From contig NZ_JAAZQL010000006.1 in NCBI RefSeq assembly GCF_012275515.1, positions 248,001 through 312,000 of the forward strand: a DNA stretch of 64,000 nt, given 5' to 3'. Under the pieces are notes generated by a model. That model worked only from the letters and a program-made list of their open reading frames with translations. It was not told the DNA's origin and ran no database searches. Below are positions 10,579 to 19,706 of the stretch, piece by piece. Source of the stretch: Novosphingobium sp. SG707. GTDB taxonomy: Bacteria > Pseudomonadota > Alphaproteobacteria > Sphingomonadales > Sphingomonadaceae. Numbering within the stretch: the stretch's first letter is position 1; each line of letters opens with the position of its first letter. A program made the translations under genes and the position numbers.

Positions 10579-10603
10579 ATGCCAAATGCGTGAATTTTGG
10601 CAT
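10579..10603. promoter_or_regulatory. Inverted repeat in the FKBP/diguanylate cyclase gap
   Basis: ATGCCAAA (10579-10586) and TTTGGCAT (10596-10603) form a perfect 8-bp inverted repeat with a nine-base spacer, between divergent genes. It could be a regulator binding site; no regulator is adjacent. Confidence 0.35.
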
Positions 10604-10656
10604 TGTGTGACACGAACAGGGCCGGCGCAAGGCTCGCGGAATAAAGAGGATCTGCC

Positions 10657-11682
10657 ATGTCAGACGCATTGCTGGGTCGGATTTCCGAAACGGTCGCAAC
10701 CGCGCAGACGGTCGAACAGCTCACCCGCCCATTGCTCACCATGCTTGAACTGGTCACAGGGCTGGAAAGCACCTATCTGACCCGGATCGACGAGGCGGCC
10801 GGGGTTCAGAGCATCCTCTATGCCCGCAACAGCAAGGTGATGCAGATCCCCGAAGGACTGACAGTGCCGTGGGGCGACACTTTGTGCAAACGCGCGCTGG
10901 ATGCCGGACAACCCTTTACCGATGATGTGGCGGGCTGCTGGGGCGATTCGGATGCGGCGCGCGCGCTGGGCATATGCACCTATGCTTCCACTCCTGTGCG
11001 GATGGAGGATGGCAGCCTGTTCGGTACATTATGCGCCGCCAGTTCGGAAAAGCGCCCGATCACCTCCGAAGGGCGTCAGGTGCTGGTGCTGTTCGGCGCG
11101 CTGATCCAGCAGCATATCCAGCGAGAGAACCTGCTCGAAAAGCTTCAGCGGGCCAATCGCGAGCTTGAGGGCTTTTCCTTCACCGACACTTTGACCGGGC
11201 TGCCCAATCGCCGCTTCATCTTTCAGGAATTGAGCCGCCTGTTCAGTCTGGCCCTGCGCGAAGGGCGGCGCGTGACGCTGGCTTTCATCGATCTGGACGG
11301 GTTCAAACAGATCAATGACACCTATGGCCATGAAACCGGCGATGCTTTCCTGATCGAGGTCGGGCGGCGGCTGGCCCTGGGTATGCGGGGCAGCGATCTG
11401 CTGGGCCGCCTGGGGGGCGACGAATTCGTGCTGGCGGGGCTTGGCCCGGCACAGGGGCAGGACAGCGAATTGACGGTATCGGCGATGCGGCGGCGTCTCT
11501 CTTCGGTGATCGAGGGGCATTATGATCTGCCCTGCTGCTCGATGCACTATCCCGGCGCCAGCCTTGGCATCATCAGCGCCGATCCGCGCGAGACGACCGT
11601 GGATCAGGCGCTTCAGAATGCCGATGCGGCCATGTATCTGGAAAAGCGTCAGCGCCGCGAGGCCCGCGCCCAAATGGCCTGA
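10657..11682 (+). CDS. GAF-GGDEF diguanylate cyclase
   Basis: A 341-residue soluble protein. The N-terminal half (about residues 15-160) looks like a GAF sensor domain (LELVTGLESTYLTRID, WGDTLCKRAL, YASTPVRMEDGSLFGTLCA). The C-terminal half is a GGDEF domain with DTLTGLPNRRFI, the intact catalytic GGDEF (about residues 252-256) and RGSD five residues ahead, which is the RxxD product-inhibition I-site. It should therefore make cyclic di-GMP from GTP and be feedback controlled. The GAF ligand is unknown. It is divergent from the FKBP gene and monocistronic in appearance. The architecture resembles E. coli YeaP (DgcP). Confidence 0.9.
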   Translation: MSDALLGRISETVATAQTVEQLTRPLLTMLELVTGLESTYLTRIDEAAGVQSILYARNSKVMQIPEGLTVPWGDTLCKRALDAGQPFTDDVAGCWGDSDAARALGICTYASTPVRMEDGSLFGTLCAASSEKRPITSEGRQVLVLFGALIQQHIQRENLLEKLQRANRELEGFSFTDTLTGLPNRRFIFQELSRLFSLALREGRRVTLAFIDLDGFKQINDTYGHETGDAFLIEVGRRLALGMRGSDLLGRLGGDEFVLAGLGPAQGQDSELTVSAMRRRLSSVIEGHYDLPCCSMHYPGASLGIISADPRETTVDQALQNADAAMYLEKRQRREARAQMA

Positions 11683-11801
11683 TTTCGGCCTACCCGTATA
11701 TTTCCGCCTGTATTCGTCGCTTCGTTAAGTGTTTCTGTTGGGTTTCTGGAACCGAAACCGCCCTTCAGGCATTGGTTGGCGACGGAATGAAAGGATGAGA
11801 T

Positions 11802-13073
11802 ATGTGGCTGCTTGACCGCTTCCTCCGCCGTGCGATCCGCACCGGCCCTTTGCAGATTACCGGTGCGGACGGGAAGGTCCATCTTTACGGCTCGGGCAAG
11901 GGCGACCCGCTCCGCCTGCGCTTTACCGACAAGCGCACCGCCGGGCATATTGCCCGCAACCCCTCGCTGGGCGCGGGTGAGGCCTATATGCGCGGCTGGA
12001 TGGTGGTCGAGCCGCCCCATGACATCCGCGATCTGGTGCTGATGATCGGCGCCGAGGCCAAGGCGGCCAAGACCCATATGGACGCACCGGGGCGGCTGAG
12101 CCGGATGATCGACCGCGCGGCATGGTATTTCGACCAGTTCAACGACCGCCGCCGTTCCAGTCGCAATGTACGCCACCATTATGACCTGACGCGGCAATTC
12201 TACGAAATGTTCCTCGACGAGGACCGGCAATATACGATGGCCTACTTCTCCGGCCCGCAGGTGGGGCTGGAACAGGCGCAACTGGAAAAGAAAGCGCTGA
12301 TCGCGGCCAAATTGCGCCTGCCGCCCGATGCGCGCGGGATGCGGGTGCTCGATATCGGCTGCGGCTGGGGCGGGCTGGGGCTGTTTCTCAACCGCCATTA
12401 CGGTTGCGAGGTGCTGGGCATTTCGCTGGCCCCCGATCAGGTCGCCTTTGCGCAGGAACGCGCGCAGGCCGCAGGCGTGGCCGACCGGGTGCAGTTCCGC
12501 CTCGTCGATTACCGCGATCTGACCGAAACATTCGACCGGATCACCAGCGTGGGCATGATCGAGCATGTCGGTGCGCGCCATTTCGACGAATATTTCGGCC
12601 ATACGTTCGACCGGCTGGCCGATGACGGCATCATGCTGACCCACACGATCGGGCGCGCAGGCGGGCCGGGCTTCACCGACGCGTGGACGCGCAAATATAT
12701 CTTCCCCGGCGGCTATATTCCGGCGATGAGCGAGCTGGTGGGGGCCATCGAGCGGACGGGATGGAAAACCGGCGATATCGAGGTGCTGCGCTATCATTAT
12801 GCCGAAACGCTGGCCGAATGGTATCGACGCACCACGCTGCATGCCGACCGCATCATCGCCATGTATGACGAGGAATTGCTGCGCATGTGGCAATTCTATC
12901 TGGTCGGGGCCGAACAGGCGTTCCGTCAGGGCAATATGGTCAATTTCCATATCCAGAACGTGAAGCAGCAGAGCGCCCTGCCGATGACGCGCGATTATAT
13001 TGCCGCCGAAATGCAGCGCCTTTTGTCCAAGGAGGCCCCGCCGGTCTGGCATCTGGCGCCCAAGGTGGCGTGA
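11802..13073 (+). CDS. cfa: Cyclopropane-fatty-acyl-phospholipid synthase family methyltransferase
   Basis: A 423-residue SAM-dependent enzyme of the Cfa family, which adds a methylene bridge to unsaturated acyl chains of membrane lipids. An N-terminal lipid-binding region (GKGDPLRLRFTDKRTAGHI) precedes RNVRHHYDLTRQFYEMFLD and the SAM motif VLDIGCGWGGLG (about residues 182-193). TSVGMIEHVG, YIFPGGYIPAMSE and RWHYAETLAEWYRR-like segments follow. The active-site block that usually reads YSCAYF is YTMAYF here, so the Cys is replaced by Met. The start at 11802 has an AAGGA site upstream. It could act on a different lipid (10-methyl or other modification). Confidence 0.85.
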   Translation: MWLLDRFLRRAIRTGPLQITGADGKVHLYGSGKGDPLRLRFTDKRTAGHIARNPSLGAGEAYMRGWMVVEPPHDIRDLVLMIGAEAKAAKTHMDAPGRLSRMIDRAAWYFDQFNDRRRSSRNVRHHYDLTRQFYEMFLDEDRQYTMAYFSGPQVGLEQAQLEKKALIAAKLRLPPDARGMRVLDIGCGWGGLGLFLNRHYGCEVLGISLAPDQVAFAQERAQAAGVADRVQFRLVDYRDLTETFDRITSVGMIEHVGARHFDEYFGHTFDRLADDGIMLTHTIGRAGGPGFTDAWTRKYIFPGGYIPAMSELVGAIERTGWKTGDIEVLRYHYAETLAEWYRRTTLHADRIIAMYDEELLRMWQFYLVGAEQAFRQGNMVNFHIQNVKQQSALPMTRDYIAAEMQRLLSKEAPPVWHLAPKVA

Positions 13074-13167
13074 GGAGCCGCGCCATATAACAAAAAGCGC
13101 CGGGCGACGTATTGGAGAGGGGCCGCCCGGCCAGTCCAGGGTCTTGGATAGTTTGGGGGGCGAGGTT

Positions 13168-14598
13168 CTATTCCCCGCCCTGAGGCATGTTTTTGCATCC
13201 CGCCTCTATGGCCGGGCGGGCGGGATCGCTTGACGGCTGCCCGGCGCACCACGGGTATTTCACCTTGCTCAGCGCGCCGTCCTTGATGGAATCCAGCAGC
13301 TTTTGCAGCCCGGCCTTGCGTAGGGCGGCTTCGCCCTTGGGCGCGGCGATCGGGGTTTCGCTGCCCGCCATGTCGTCCAGCGCGACGAAACGCCCATCGC
13401 CATAGAGCTTGTAATGGGCATCAAAAACATAACGCGCCGGGTCGAATTGCCATTGCGGGGCATAATGCTGGAAGATCCAGTCGCGTGCCGCGGGCTTCTC
13501 GCCCTTGGCCACGGCCCATTGGCTGACCCCGTCGATGCCTGCGGGGGCCTGCGCGCCGCTGGCCTCGGCGATGGTGGGCATGATGTCGGCAAAATCGAAC
13601 AGGCCATCACGCGTGACCCCGGCGGGCAATTTGCCCGGCGCGCGGATGATCATCGGCACATGGGTGCCCGACAGGGTGGGCGTGCCCTTGCCCCCGCGCA
13701 CTGAATAGCCCGCGCGGGTCGAGGTGATCTGGCGGTTGGTGCCATTGTCGCCCGAAAAGATCACCACCGTGTTCTCATCCAGTCCCTCGGCCTTGAGGCG
13801 GTCCATCAAGGCGCCCACCAGCTTGTCCATATAGGTGACCATCGCGGCAAAGCGGGTCTTGGCGCCCTGCGCGCTCATGCTGTCGGGCGTGGGCACAAAG
13901 GGATTATGCACCAGCACCATCGGGTAATAGAGGAAGAAGGGCTGGTCCTTGTGGCGGCTGATGAAATCGAGCGCATATTGACTGTCGAAATCGGGGCCGA
14001 AGCCCTCCTCGTTGATCTTTGTCCGGCCATTGCCGACGCGGGTCGGCCCCCAATAGCGCGAACCCTTGGCGTCCAGCGCCTTCAACTGCCAGAGATAGCT
14101 TTCGTCGAACCCGGCCTGCTGCGGAGTGATACCCACGCGCCCGTCAAAACCGTTCCCCATCAATTGCCATTTGCCGACGATCCCGGTGGTATAGCCCGAG
14201 GCCTTCATCATATTGCCAAAGGTGAACTGGCCCGGCGCCAGATAGCCGAAGGCATCGTAATTGCGGTGGCTTTCCATGCCCGTCATCAGGCGAACCCGCG
14301 AGGGGCTGCACAAAGGCGTGGCATGGGCCTGCGTAAAGCGGACGCCTTCCTTGGCGAGGCGGTCGATGTTGGGCGTGTAATATTCGCCGCCATAGGCGTT
14401 GAACGCCTCGATCCCGATGTCATCGGCCAGAATGAAGATCACATTGGGCGATCCAGCCCGGCGCGCGGCCGGGACGGGGGCAGGTGAGGTCGCCGGGCCA
14501 TGGCTGTATTCCGGGGCCGGGCCATTTTGCGCCATCGCGCCGCCGGGCAGGAGCATCGCCGCGATGGCGGCCAGAGCGACATATTTTCGCAGTTTCAT
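13168..14598 (-). CDS. Type I sulfatase (CSPSR)
   Basis: A 476-residue exported sulfatase with a signal peptide (KYVALAAIAAMLLPGGAMA). It has the metal-binding NVIFILADDIG start, the formylglycine signature CSPSRVRLMTG, GDNGTN and the Ca-binding region. The expected KWHLG motif is changed to KWQLMG. Type I sulfatases hydrolyse sulfate esters after the Cys is converted to formylglycine by an enzyme not encoded in this window. It is the last gene of a minus-strand operon, 12 bases after the previous sulfatase and downstream of a TonB receptor. Substrate cannot be told from sequence; context suggests a sulfated glycan in the periplasm. Confidence 0.9.
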   Translation of the reverse strand: MKLRKYVALAAIAAMLLPGGAMAQNGPAPEYSHGPATSPAPVPAARRAGSPNVIFILADDIGIEAFNAYGGEYYTPNIDRLAKEGVRFTQAHATPLCSPSRVRLMTGMESHRNYDAFGYLAPGQFTFGNMMKASGYTTGIVGKWQLMGNGFDGRVGITPQQAGFDESYLWQLKALDAKGSRYWGPTRVGNGRTKINEEGFGPDFDSQYALDFISRHKDQPFFLYYPMVLVHNPFVPTPDSMSAQGAKTRFAAMVTYMDKLVGALMDRLKAEGLDENTVVIFSGDNGTNRQITSTRAGYSVRGGKGTPTLSGTHVPMIIRAPGKLPAGVTRDGLFDFADIMPTIAEASGAQAPAGIDGVSQWAVAKGEKPAARDWIFQHYAPQWQFDPARYVFDAHYKLYGDGRFVALDDMAGSETPIAAPKGEAALRKAGLQKLLDSIKDGALSKVKYPWCAGQPSSDPARPAIEAGCKNMPQGGE

Positions 14599-14610
14599 GG
14601 CGTCTCTCCG

Positions 14611-16011
14611 TTAATCCTGCCACATGGCGGGCAAGTTGGTGTGGCCGCGCGCGGCGGCCTGGGCCTTGGCCTGCGCCGCGATCGGGTCTTCGGGCGTGCG
14701 GCGATAGGGGGCGAAACGCGCCGCCGCCTGCTGCATCCGCGCCTGCATCGCGCGCGTCACATCCGGGTGCAGCGAGGCCACGCTATACTGCTCGGTCGGG
14801 TCGCGCATGTCATAGAGCTGGGGATAGCCGCGCCCGTCAAGCGGCATCAGAAAGTTCATGTAGAAATCGGCGCGGACATATTTCCAGCGCTGGGTGCGGA
14901 TGCCTACGACATTCTCGTCCTGAAACAACAGCAGCTCCTCATGGGGCGAGGCCCCGCCGCGCATCAGCACAGCGCTGATGTCGCGCCCGTCGATCTCCAC
15001 CCCCGGCGGCAGCGGCAGGCCCGCCAGTGCGCAGGCCGTGGGCAGCACATCAATGCCCATGGCCATGGCATTGCTGCGTCGCCCCGCCGGGATATGGCCG
15101 GGCCAGCGCGCGATAAAGGGCACCCGATAGGCCCCGTCATAGGCCCCGCCGCCCTTGCGCTGACGCAACCCGCCGGTTGATCCTTCAAACCACGGCCCAT
15201 TGTCCGAAGTGAAGATCACCAGCGTGTCGCGCTCCAACCCCAGTCGGGCCAGCGTGGCGTTCAACCGGCCCACGATGCTATCGATTTCGATGATCGTGTC
15301 GCCATAGGCGCCCGCCCCTTGCGACTTGCCGCCAAAACCGGGCGCGGGGAAATTGGGCAGATGGGGCGAGGACAGCGCCAGTTCGAGGAAGAAGGGGCGA
15401 TGCGCGTTTTCCTCGATAAAACCTTGGGCGCGGCTGTAGAATTTCTGCTGGAGGCGGGGGAAATCGACCTCCTCGTCACGCATCGCCTCGCCCCCCTTGC
15501 GTTCATACAGGCGCAGCGGGTTGATGTCATGGCTGTATGGAATGCCGTAGAACAGATCGAAGCCGTAATTGGTCGGGTCCCACGCATCGCCCTTGTGGCC
15601 CAGATGCCATTTGCCGATCAGCGCGCTTTTATACGCCGGTTTCAACGCATGGGCGATGGTGCGCTCGGTCTTGGGCAATTGCTGGGTGTCGGCCTCCAGC
15701 AGCACGCGAGAGAGCGTGGTGCGCACGGGATAGCGCCCGGTCAGGATCCCCGCGCGCGAGGGGGTGCAGACATTGGCCGGGGCGTAATAATCGGTCAGCG
15801 TGATGCCCTGGGCCGCCATCCGGTCGAGATGGGGCGTGGGCACGCGCCGCCCGCCGGTGGGGCCGACATCGCCATAGCCCAGATCGTCGCACAGGATCAC
15901 GATGATGTTGGGCGGGCGCGATCCCGCCGCCTGCGCCGCCCCGCCAAGCGCCAGCCCCGCAGCCAGCAGGCCCGATCCGGCCAGCAGTTTGCGCCGGTTG
16001 ATATGTGTCAT
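14611..16011 (-). CDS. Type I sulfatase (CTPSR), Tat-type leader
   Basis: A 466-residue sulfatase. The N-terminus MTHINRRKLLAGSGLLAAG carries a twin arginine and hydrophobic stretch compatible with Tat export. NIIVILCDDLGYGD (metal site), CTPSRAGILTGRYP (formylglycine signature), GKWHLGH and TSDNGPW are all intact, so it should be active once modified. It is second in the operon, 61 bases after the TonB receptor gene and 12 before the next sulfatase. The overall pattern is that of arylsulfatase A-like S1 enzymes. Confidence 0.93.
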   Translation of the reverse strand: MTHINRRKLLAGSGLLAAGLALGGAAQAAGSRPPNIIVILCDDLGYGDVGPTGGRRVPTPHLDRMAAQGITLTDYYAPANVCTPSRAGILTGRYPVRTTLSRVLLEADTQQLPKTERTIAHALKPAYKSALIGKWHLGHKGDAWDPTNYGFDLFYGIPYSHDINPLRLYERKGGEAMRDEEVDFPRLQQKFYSRAQGFIEENAHRPFFLELALSSPHLPNFPAPGFGGKSQGAGAYGDTIIEIDSIVGRLNATLARLGLERDTLVIFTSDNGPWFEGSTGGLRQRKGGGAYDGAYRVPFIARWPGHIPAGRRSNAMAMGIDVLPTACALAGLPLPPGVEIDGRDISAVLMRGGASPHEELLLFQDENVVGIRTQRWKYVRADFYMNFLMPLDGRGYPQLYDMRDPTEQYSVASLHPDVTRAMQARMQQAAARFAPYRRTPEDPIAAQAKAQAAARGHTNLPAMWQD

Positions 16012-16072
16012 GTCATGCCCTCTTTCGGGATCAGGCGGCGGGAGGGAGATCCTCCCACCGTCCGGGGATGGG

Positions 16073-18466
16073 TCAGAACGAATAGCCCACGCTCAGGCCA
16101 AAATAGCGCGAGGCCGCCTTGGGCACGAAAGCGGTGAGGTTGTTGGGCGTCAGCGTCTGCGATGTCAGTTCGCTGCCATGGCCCATGGCGGAATAGAAAC
16201 GCTGATCGGTCAGGTTCTTGGCAAAGATCGAGACACTGATCCCCTTGTCCGCCGGGCGCGCGCCCAGCGAGAGGTCAAAGGTCGTATAGGCGCGCTGCAC
16301 CAGCAGCGGGTCCTGCTCCAGCGCGAAAAGCACGCTGCTCTGATAGGCCATGGCCAGATCGACATAGGCGATCATCGACCCCACATTGCGTTCATAGCGC
16401 GGGTTGATCGTAAAGCGCCATTCGGGCGTGTTGGGCAGGATGCCGCCGCGCACATTCTGGTTCGCGCCCGACAGGACATTGTTCACGCTATATTGCTTGT
16501 AGCAGGCGTTGGTGGGCGGCGTTGCGCCATAGGCGATGGTGGCAAAGCTGGCCTGATTTTGCAGCGGACAGGCAAGGCCATCGGCATCAAAGCGGGCATG
16601 GGTATAGGCCAGCGAGGAATTGATCGAAAGCCCATCGACCGGGCGCAGGGTCAGCTCGATTTCGACGCCCTTGGTCGTGGCCGCGCCCGCATTGGTGACG
16701 GTGAAAAGGAAATTGCCGGTCGATTGGTCCGACTTGTTGGCCTGGACCTGCAGATCCTTGTATTTGGCGATAAAGGCCGACACCGCGATGCTCAGCTTGC
16801 GGTCGATGGTCGTGCCCTTGAAGCCGACCTCGAAGGCGTTGACCGTTTCGGGGCGCACGACAGCATTGTTGTTGAACGTCTGATTGTATTCGGTGCCCAG
16901 CGACTGGCCCTTATAGCCGCGCGTATAGGTGGCATAGGCCTGCGCATTGCGGTTGAATTCATATTGCAGGCCCGCCTTGCCGGTCAGCACCTCGTCCGAG
17001 GCGGCGGTGAAACCGCGCGTGACCGGGACATTGAGCGAATCCCCGGCAAAGGGCGCGTTGGGATACTGGAAACCATAGACCGAGATATATTCATGCTGCC
17101 AGCGCATGCCGCCGATCGCCTTCAGCCCGCCGACCAGATTGTAATCGACCTGACCAAACCCGGCATATTGATAGGAGCGCAGATGGGCCAGGCTGGCCCC
17201 CGAGGAGCCCACGACATTGGCCGCAGGGCAGGGCGCGCCGATGGCCAGCCCCGATGAGGCGGGCGCCGAGCAGGTGACGATGCGGCGCGTGAAGTCGCGG
17301 TCAATCGTCAGGTCCGAGAAATAGAGCCCGCCGACATAATTGAGCCGCCCCTTCTTGGCATTGGACAGGCGCAGTTCCTGCGAGAAATTGTCCAGCTGGT
17401 AGCCGCCGCCATTCACGTCGAACTGGGCATAGGCGGGGGCCGCCGTGCCGCCACTGTAGATGGGAACATCGGTGTTGATGGCGTCAACATCCTGATTGTT
17501 ATAGAACTTATACTTCTGATAGGCGCTGATCGAGGTGAGCGACAATGCGCCAAGGTCCAGCTTGGCCTCCAGCGAATAGGTCTGCTGCGTTGTCAGCGTG
17601 ACGGTATCGAGGTTTGAATTGACCTGCATGTTCAACGGACCGGCGATCACCGGGGCCTGAAGCAGGGCCAGATTGGCATTGTCGGTGCGGATGGCCACCG
17701 TCTGGCAGCATTGCGATTGATTATGGCCATAATTGAACCCGGCCAGCAGGTTCAGGCGCCCAATGTCCACCTCCAGCTTGCCGCGCAGGCCATAGCCTTC
17801 GCCGCCATTGGTCTTGGCCTTGCGGGCGACGTTGTAGATATAGCCGTCATCCTTGTTGTAGTAACCGCTCAGGCGCAGGCGGACATGCTCGCTCAACGGG
17901 CCCGAGACGGTGCCGTTCAGGTGGTATTCGCCCTTTTCGGCAATCGTGGCATTGACCTTGCCCGACAATTCGCTGGTCGGGCGGGCGGTGACCACGTTGA
18001 TCGCGCCGCCGGTGGCGTTCTTGCCGAACAGCGTGCCCTGGGGCCCGCGCAGCACTTCGATCCGTTCAATATCGGCCAGATCGGAAAAGCCCTGTGCCGC
18101 GCGGGCCATGACCACGCCGTCCATCACCACCGAGACCGAGGATTCATTGCCCACGCCAAACACGGCGGTGCCGATGCCGCGGATGCGGAAGTTCGAATTG
18201 TTCGGATTGGTGCCCTGCGTATAGGTCAGCGAGGGCGAGATCTGGCCGAGGCTGGTGGTGTCGGTGATGTTGCGGGTGGCCAATGCCTGCGCGCTGAGCG
18301 CGGTGACGGCGAGAGGCACATCCTGAAGGCGTTCGGCGCGCTTTTGTGCGGTGACGACAATGTCTCCGGGCGCGGTGTCGGTCGCCGGGGCCTGTTGCGC
18401 ATGGGCCGTCTGCGTCAGCGCTGTCGTTGCCAAGCCCAGCAAAAGGGCTGTGCGGATGGATTTCAT
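16073..18466 (-). CDS. TonB-dependent receptor 1 of the sulfatase island
   Basis: A 797-residue outer-membrane receptor. A signal peptide (LLGLATTALTQTAHAQ) is followed by a TonB-box-like DIVVTAQKRAERLQDVP, the plug domain (RIRGIGTAVFG, IERIEVLRGPQGTLFGKNATGG) and a 22-strand barrel ending in the terminal aromatic GYSF. It has no N-terminal signalling extension. It heads the operon with two sulfatases and is divergent from a LacI gene across a palindromic operator, so it probably imports the sulfatase substrate or product. It is strikingly similar along its length to the receptor at 27720, which points to duplication within the island. Confidence 0.93.
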   Translation of the reverse strand: MKSIRTALLLGLATTALTQTAHAQQAPATDTAPGDIVVTAQKRAERLQDVPLAVTALSAQALATRNITDTTSLGQISPSLTYTQGTNPNNSNFRIRGIGTAVFGVGNESSVSVVMDGVVMARAAQGFSDLADIERIEVLRGPQGTLFGKNATGGAINVVTARPTSELSGKVNATIAEKGEYHLNGTVSGPLSEHVRLRLSGYYNKDDGYIYNVARKAKTNGGEGYGLRGKLEVDIGRLNLLAGFNYGHNQSQCCQTVAIRTDNANLALLQAPVIAGPLNMQVNSNLDTVTLTTQQTYSLEAKLDLGALSLTSISAYQKYKFYNNQDVDAINTDVPIYSGGTAAPAYAQFDVNGGGYQLDNFSQELRLSNAKKGRLNYVGGLYFSDLTIDRDFTRRIVTCSAPASSGLAIGAPCPAANVVGSSGASLAHLRSYQYAGFGQVDYNLVGGLKAIGGMRWQHEYISVYGFQYPNAPFAGDSLNVPVTRGFTAASDEVLTGKAGLQYEFNRNAQAYATYTRGYKGQSLGTEYNQTFNNNAVVRPETVNAFEVGFKGTTIDRKLSIAVSAFIAKYKDLQVQANKSDQSTGNFLFTVTNAGAATTKGVEIELTLRPVDGLSINSSLAYTHARFDADGLACPLQNQASFATIAYGATPPTNACYKQYSVNNVLSGANQNVRGGILPNTPEWRFTINPRYERNVGSMIAYVDLAMAYQSSVLFALEQDPLLVQRAYTTFDLSLGARPADKGISVSIFAKNLTDQRFYSAMGHGSELTSQTLTPNNLTAFVPKAASRYFGLSVGYSF

Positions 18467-18568
18467 GGCGATGTCTCTCCCTGTTTTGATTCTTGCGCCA
18501 CGAATTGGCGGGTATGAACACGCGCGAATTCGGGGGTAAATTCCATATCCAGCGCTCTCGACGAATCA

Positions 18569-18584
18569 ACGTCAGCGCTGACGT
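18569..18584. promoter_or_regulatory. LacI-type operator, perfect 16-bp palindrome
   Basis: ACGTCAGCGCTGACGT is a perfect palindrome centred on CG, as expected for LacI-family binding sites. It lies between the divergent TonB receptor 1 and LacI genes, 85-100 bases from either start. Confidence 0.7.
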
Positions 18585-18676
18585 AATGCCTATGCCGCTG
18601 TGACAGGGCTGTCAAGAATGGCCTCGCACCGTCACCTGCGTGGACAGGCACCGGCCTGTTGGCTTATGCAACGCGC

Positions 18677-19705
18677 ATGTCGAACCGCAGACCCACGCTA
18701 GATGATGTTGCCCGGATCACCGGAGTGTCCGCCAAAACCGTGGCGCGCACGCTCAATGGTGAGAAGGGGGTGGGGGCCGAAACGCGCGAGCGGGTGATGG
18801 AGGCGGTCCTGCAACTGGGCTATCAGATGAACGTCTCGGCCCGCGCGTTGGCCAGCGCCAAGACATTGAGAATATGCATCGTTTCCAATTGGATGACGGC
18901 GTTTTTCATGTCGCAGATCTATCGCGGCGCCGCGCGCGCCTGCCAGGAGCGCGGCTATCATCTGATCATCCGCGAATTCGATCCCGATAAGAGCGATGCC
19001 ATCGACTCCTTCCGCCAGCAGTTGCAACTGGCCCCGGTCGACGGGATCTTCGTCACCGCCCCGCTCAGCAGCAATGAGCAATTGCTCGATATGTTTGACG
19101 AACTGGGCCTGCGCTATGTCCGCCATTCCCCGATGGGCGATTTTGACCGTTCCGATGTGGTTCAGGCCGATGAAATGCATGGCGGGGCGCTGATTGCCCG
19201 GCATTTGTGGGAAAAGGGACACCGGCATTTCGGCCTGATCATGAACATCGTCGGGCATGTCGCCGCGACCCAGCGTTATCAGGGTTTTGTCGAGGAAATC
19301 GCTCGCCTTGGGGGCAAGCCGGAGAAGATCCGCAATGTCGGCTATCCCGTGGGCAGCCGGGCAAAGGAGGGCGACGATCCGATCGGCTATAATGAGGCCG
19401 TCGAATTGCTGGCCCACAAGGACCGGCCCACGGCGATCTTTGCCTTCAATGACGAGGTGGCCGCAGGCGTGCTGGCGCGCGGTCATGCAACGGGCTTTGC
19501 GCTGCCGCAGGATCTGGCGGTGGCCGGATATGGCAATGCGGATTTCGGGCGGCTGACCTGGCCCGCGCTGACCACTGTGCGCCAGCCCAATTCCGAAATG
19601 GCCTATCAGGCGGTCTGCTGGCTGACCGAACCGGCCCCGGCGCGCGTGCGGGCCATGACCTTTCCGGTCGAACTGATCCCGCGCGCCAGCACCGGCGACG
19701 CGTGA
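18677..19705 (+). CDS. LacI family regulator 1 (sulfatase island)
   Basis: A 342-residue regulator. The N-terminal helix-turn-helix reads TLDDVARITGVSAKTVARTLNGEKGV with the hinge MNVSARALASAKT, then a periplasmic-binding-protein-like effector domain (IYRGAARACQERGYHLIIREFDPD, GHRHFGLI, FAFNDEVAAGVL). It ends 1 base from the convergent MFS gene. The TTG at 18659 would add six residues; I prefer the ATG at 18677. Being divergent from TonB receptor 1, it most likely controls that operon in response to an imported sugar through the palindrome at 18569. Confidence 0.92.
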   Translation: MSNRRPTLDDVARITGVSAKTVARTLNGEKGVGAETRERVMEAVLQLGYQMNVSARALASAKTLRICIVSNWMTAFFMSQIYRGAARACQERGYHLIIREFDPDKSDAIDSFRQQLQLAPVDGIFVTAPLSSNEQLLDMFDELGLRYVRHSPMGDFDRSDVVQADEMHGGALIARHLWEKGHRHFGLIMNIVGHVAATQRYQGFVEEIARLGGKPEKIRNVGYPVGSRAKEGDDPIGYNEAVELLAHKDRPTAIFAFNDEVAAGVLARGHATGFALPQDLAVAGYGNADFGRLTWPALTTVRQPNSEMAYQAVCWLTEPAPARVRAMTFPVELIPRASTGDA

Positions 19706-19706
19706 T

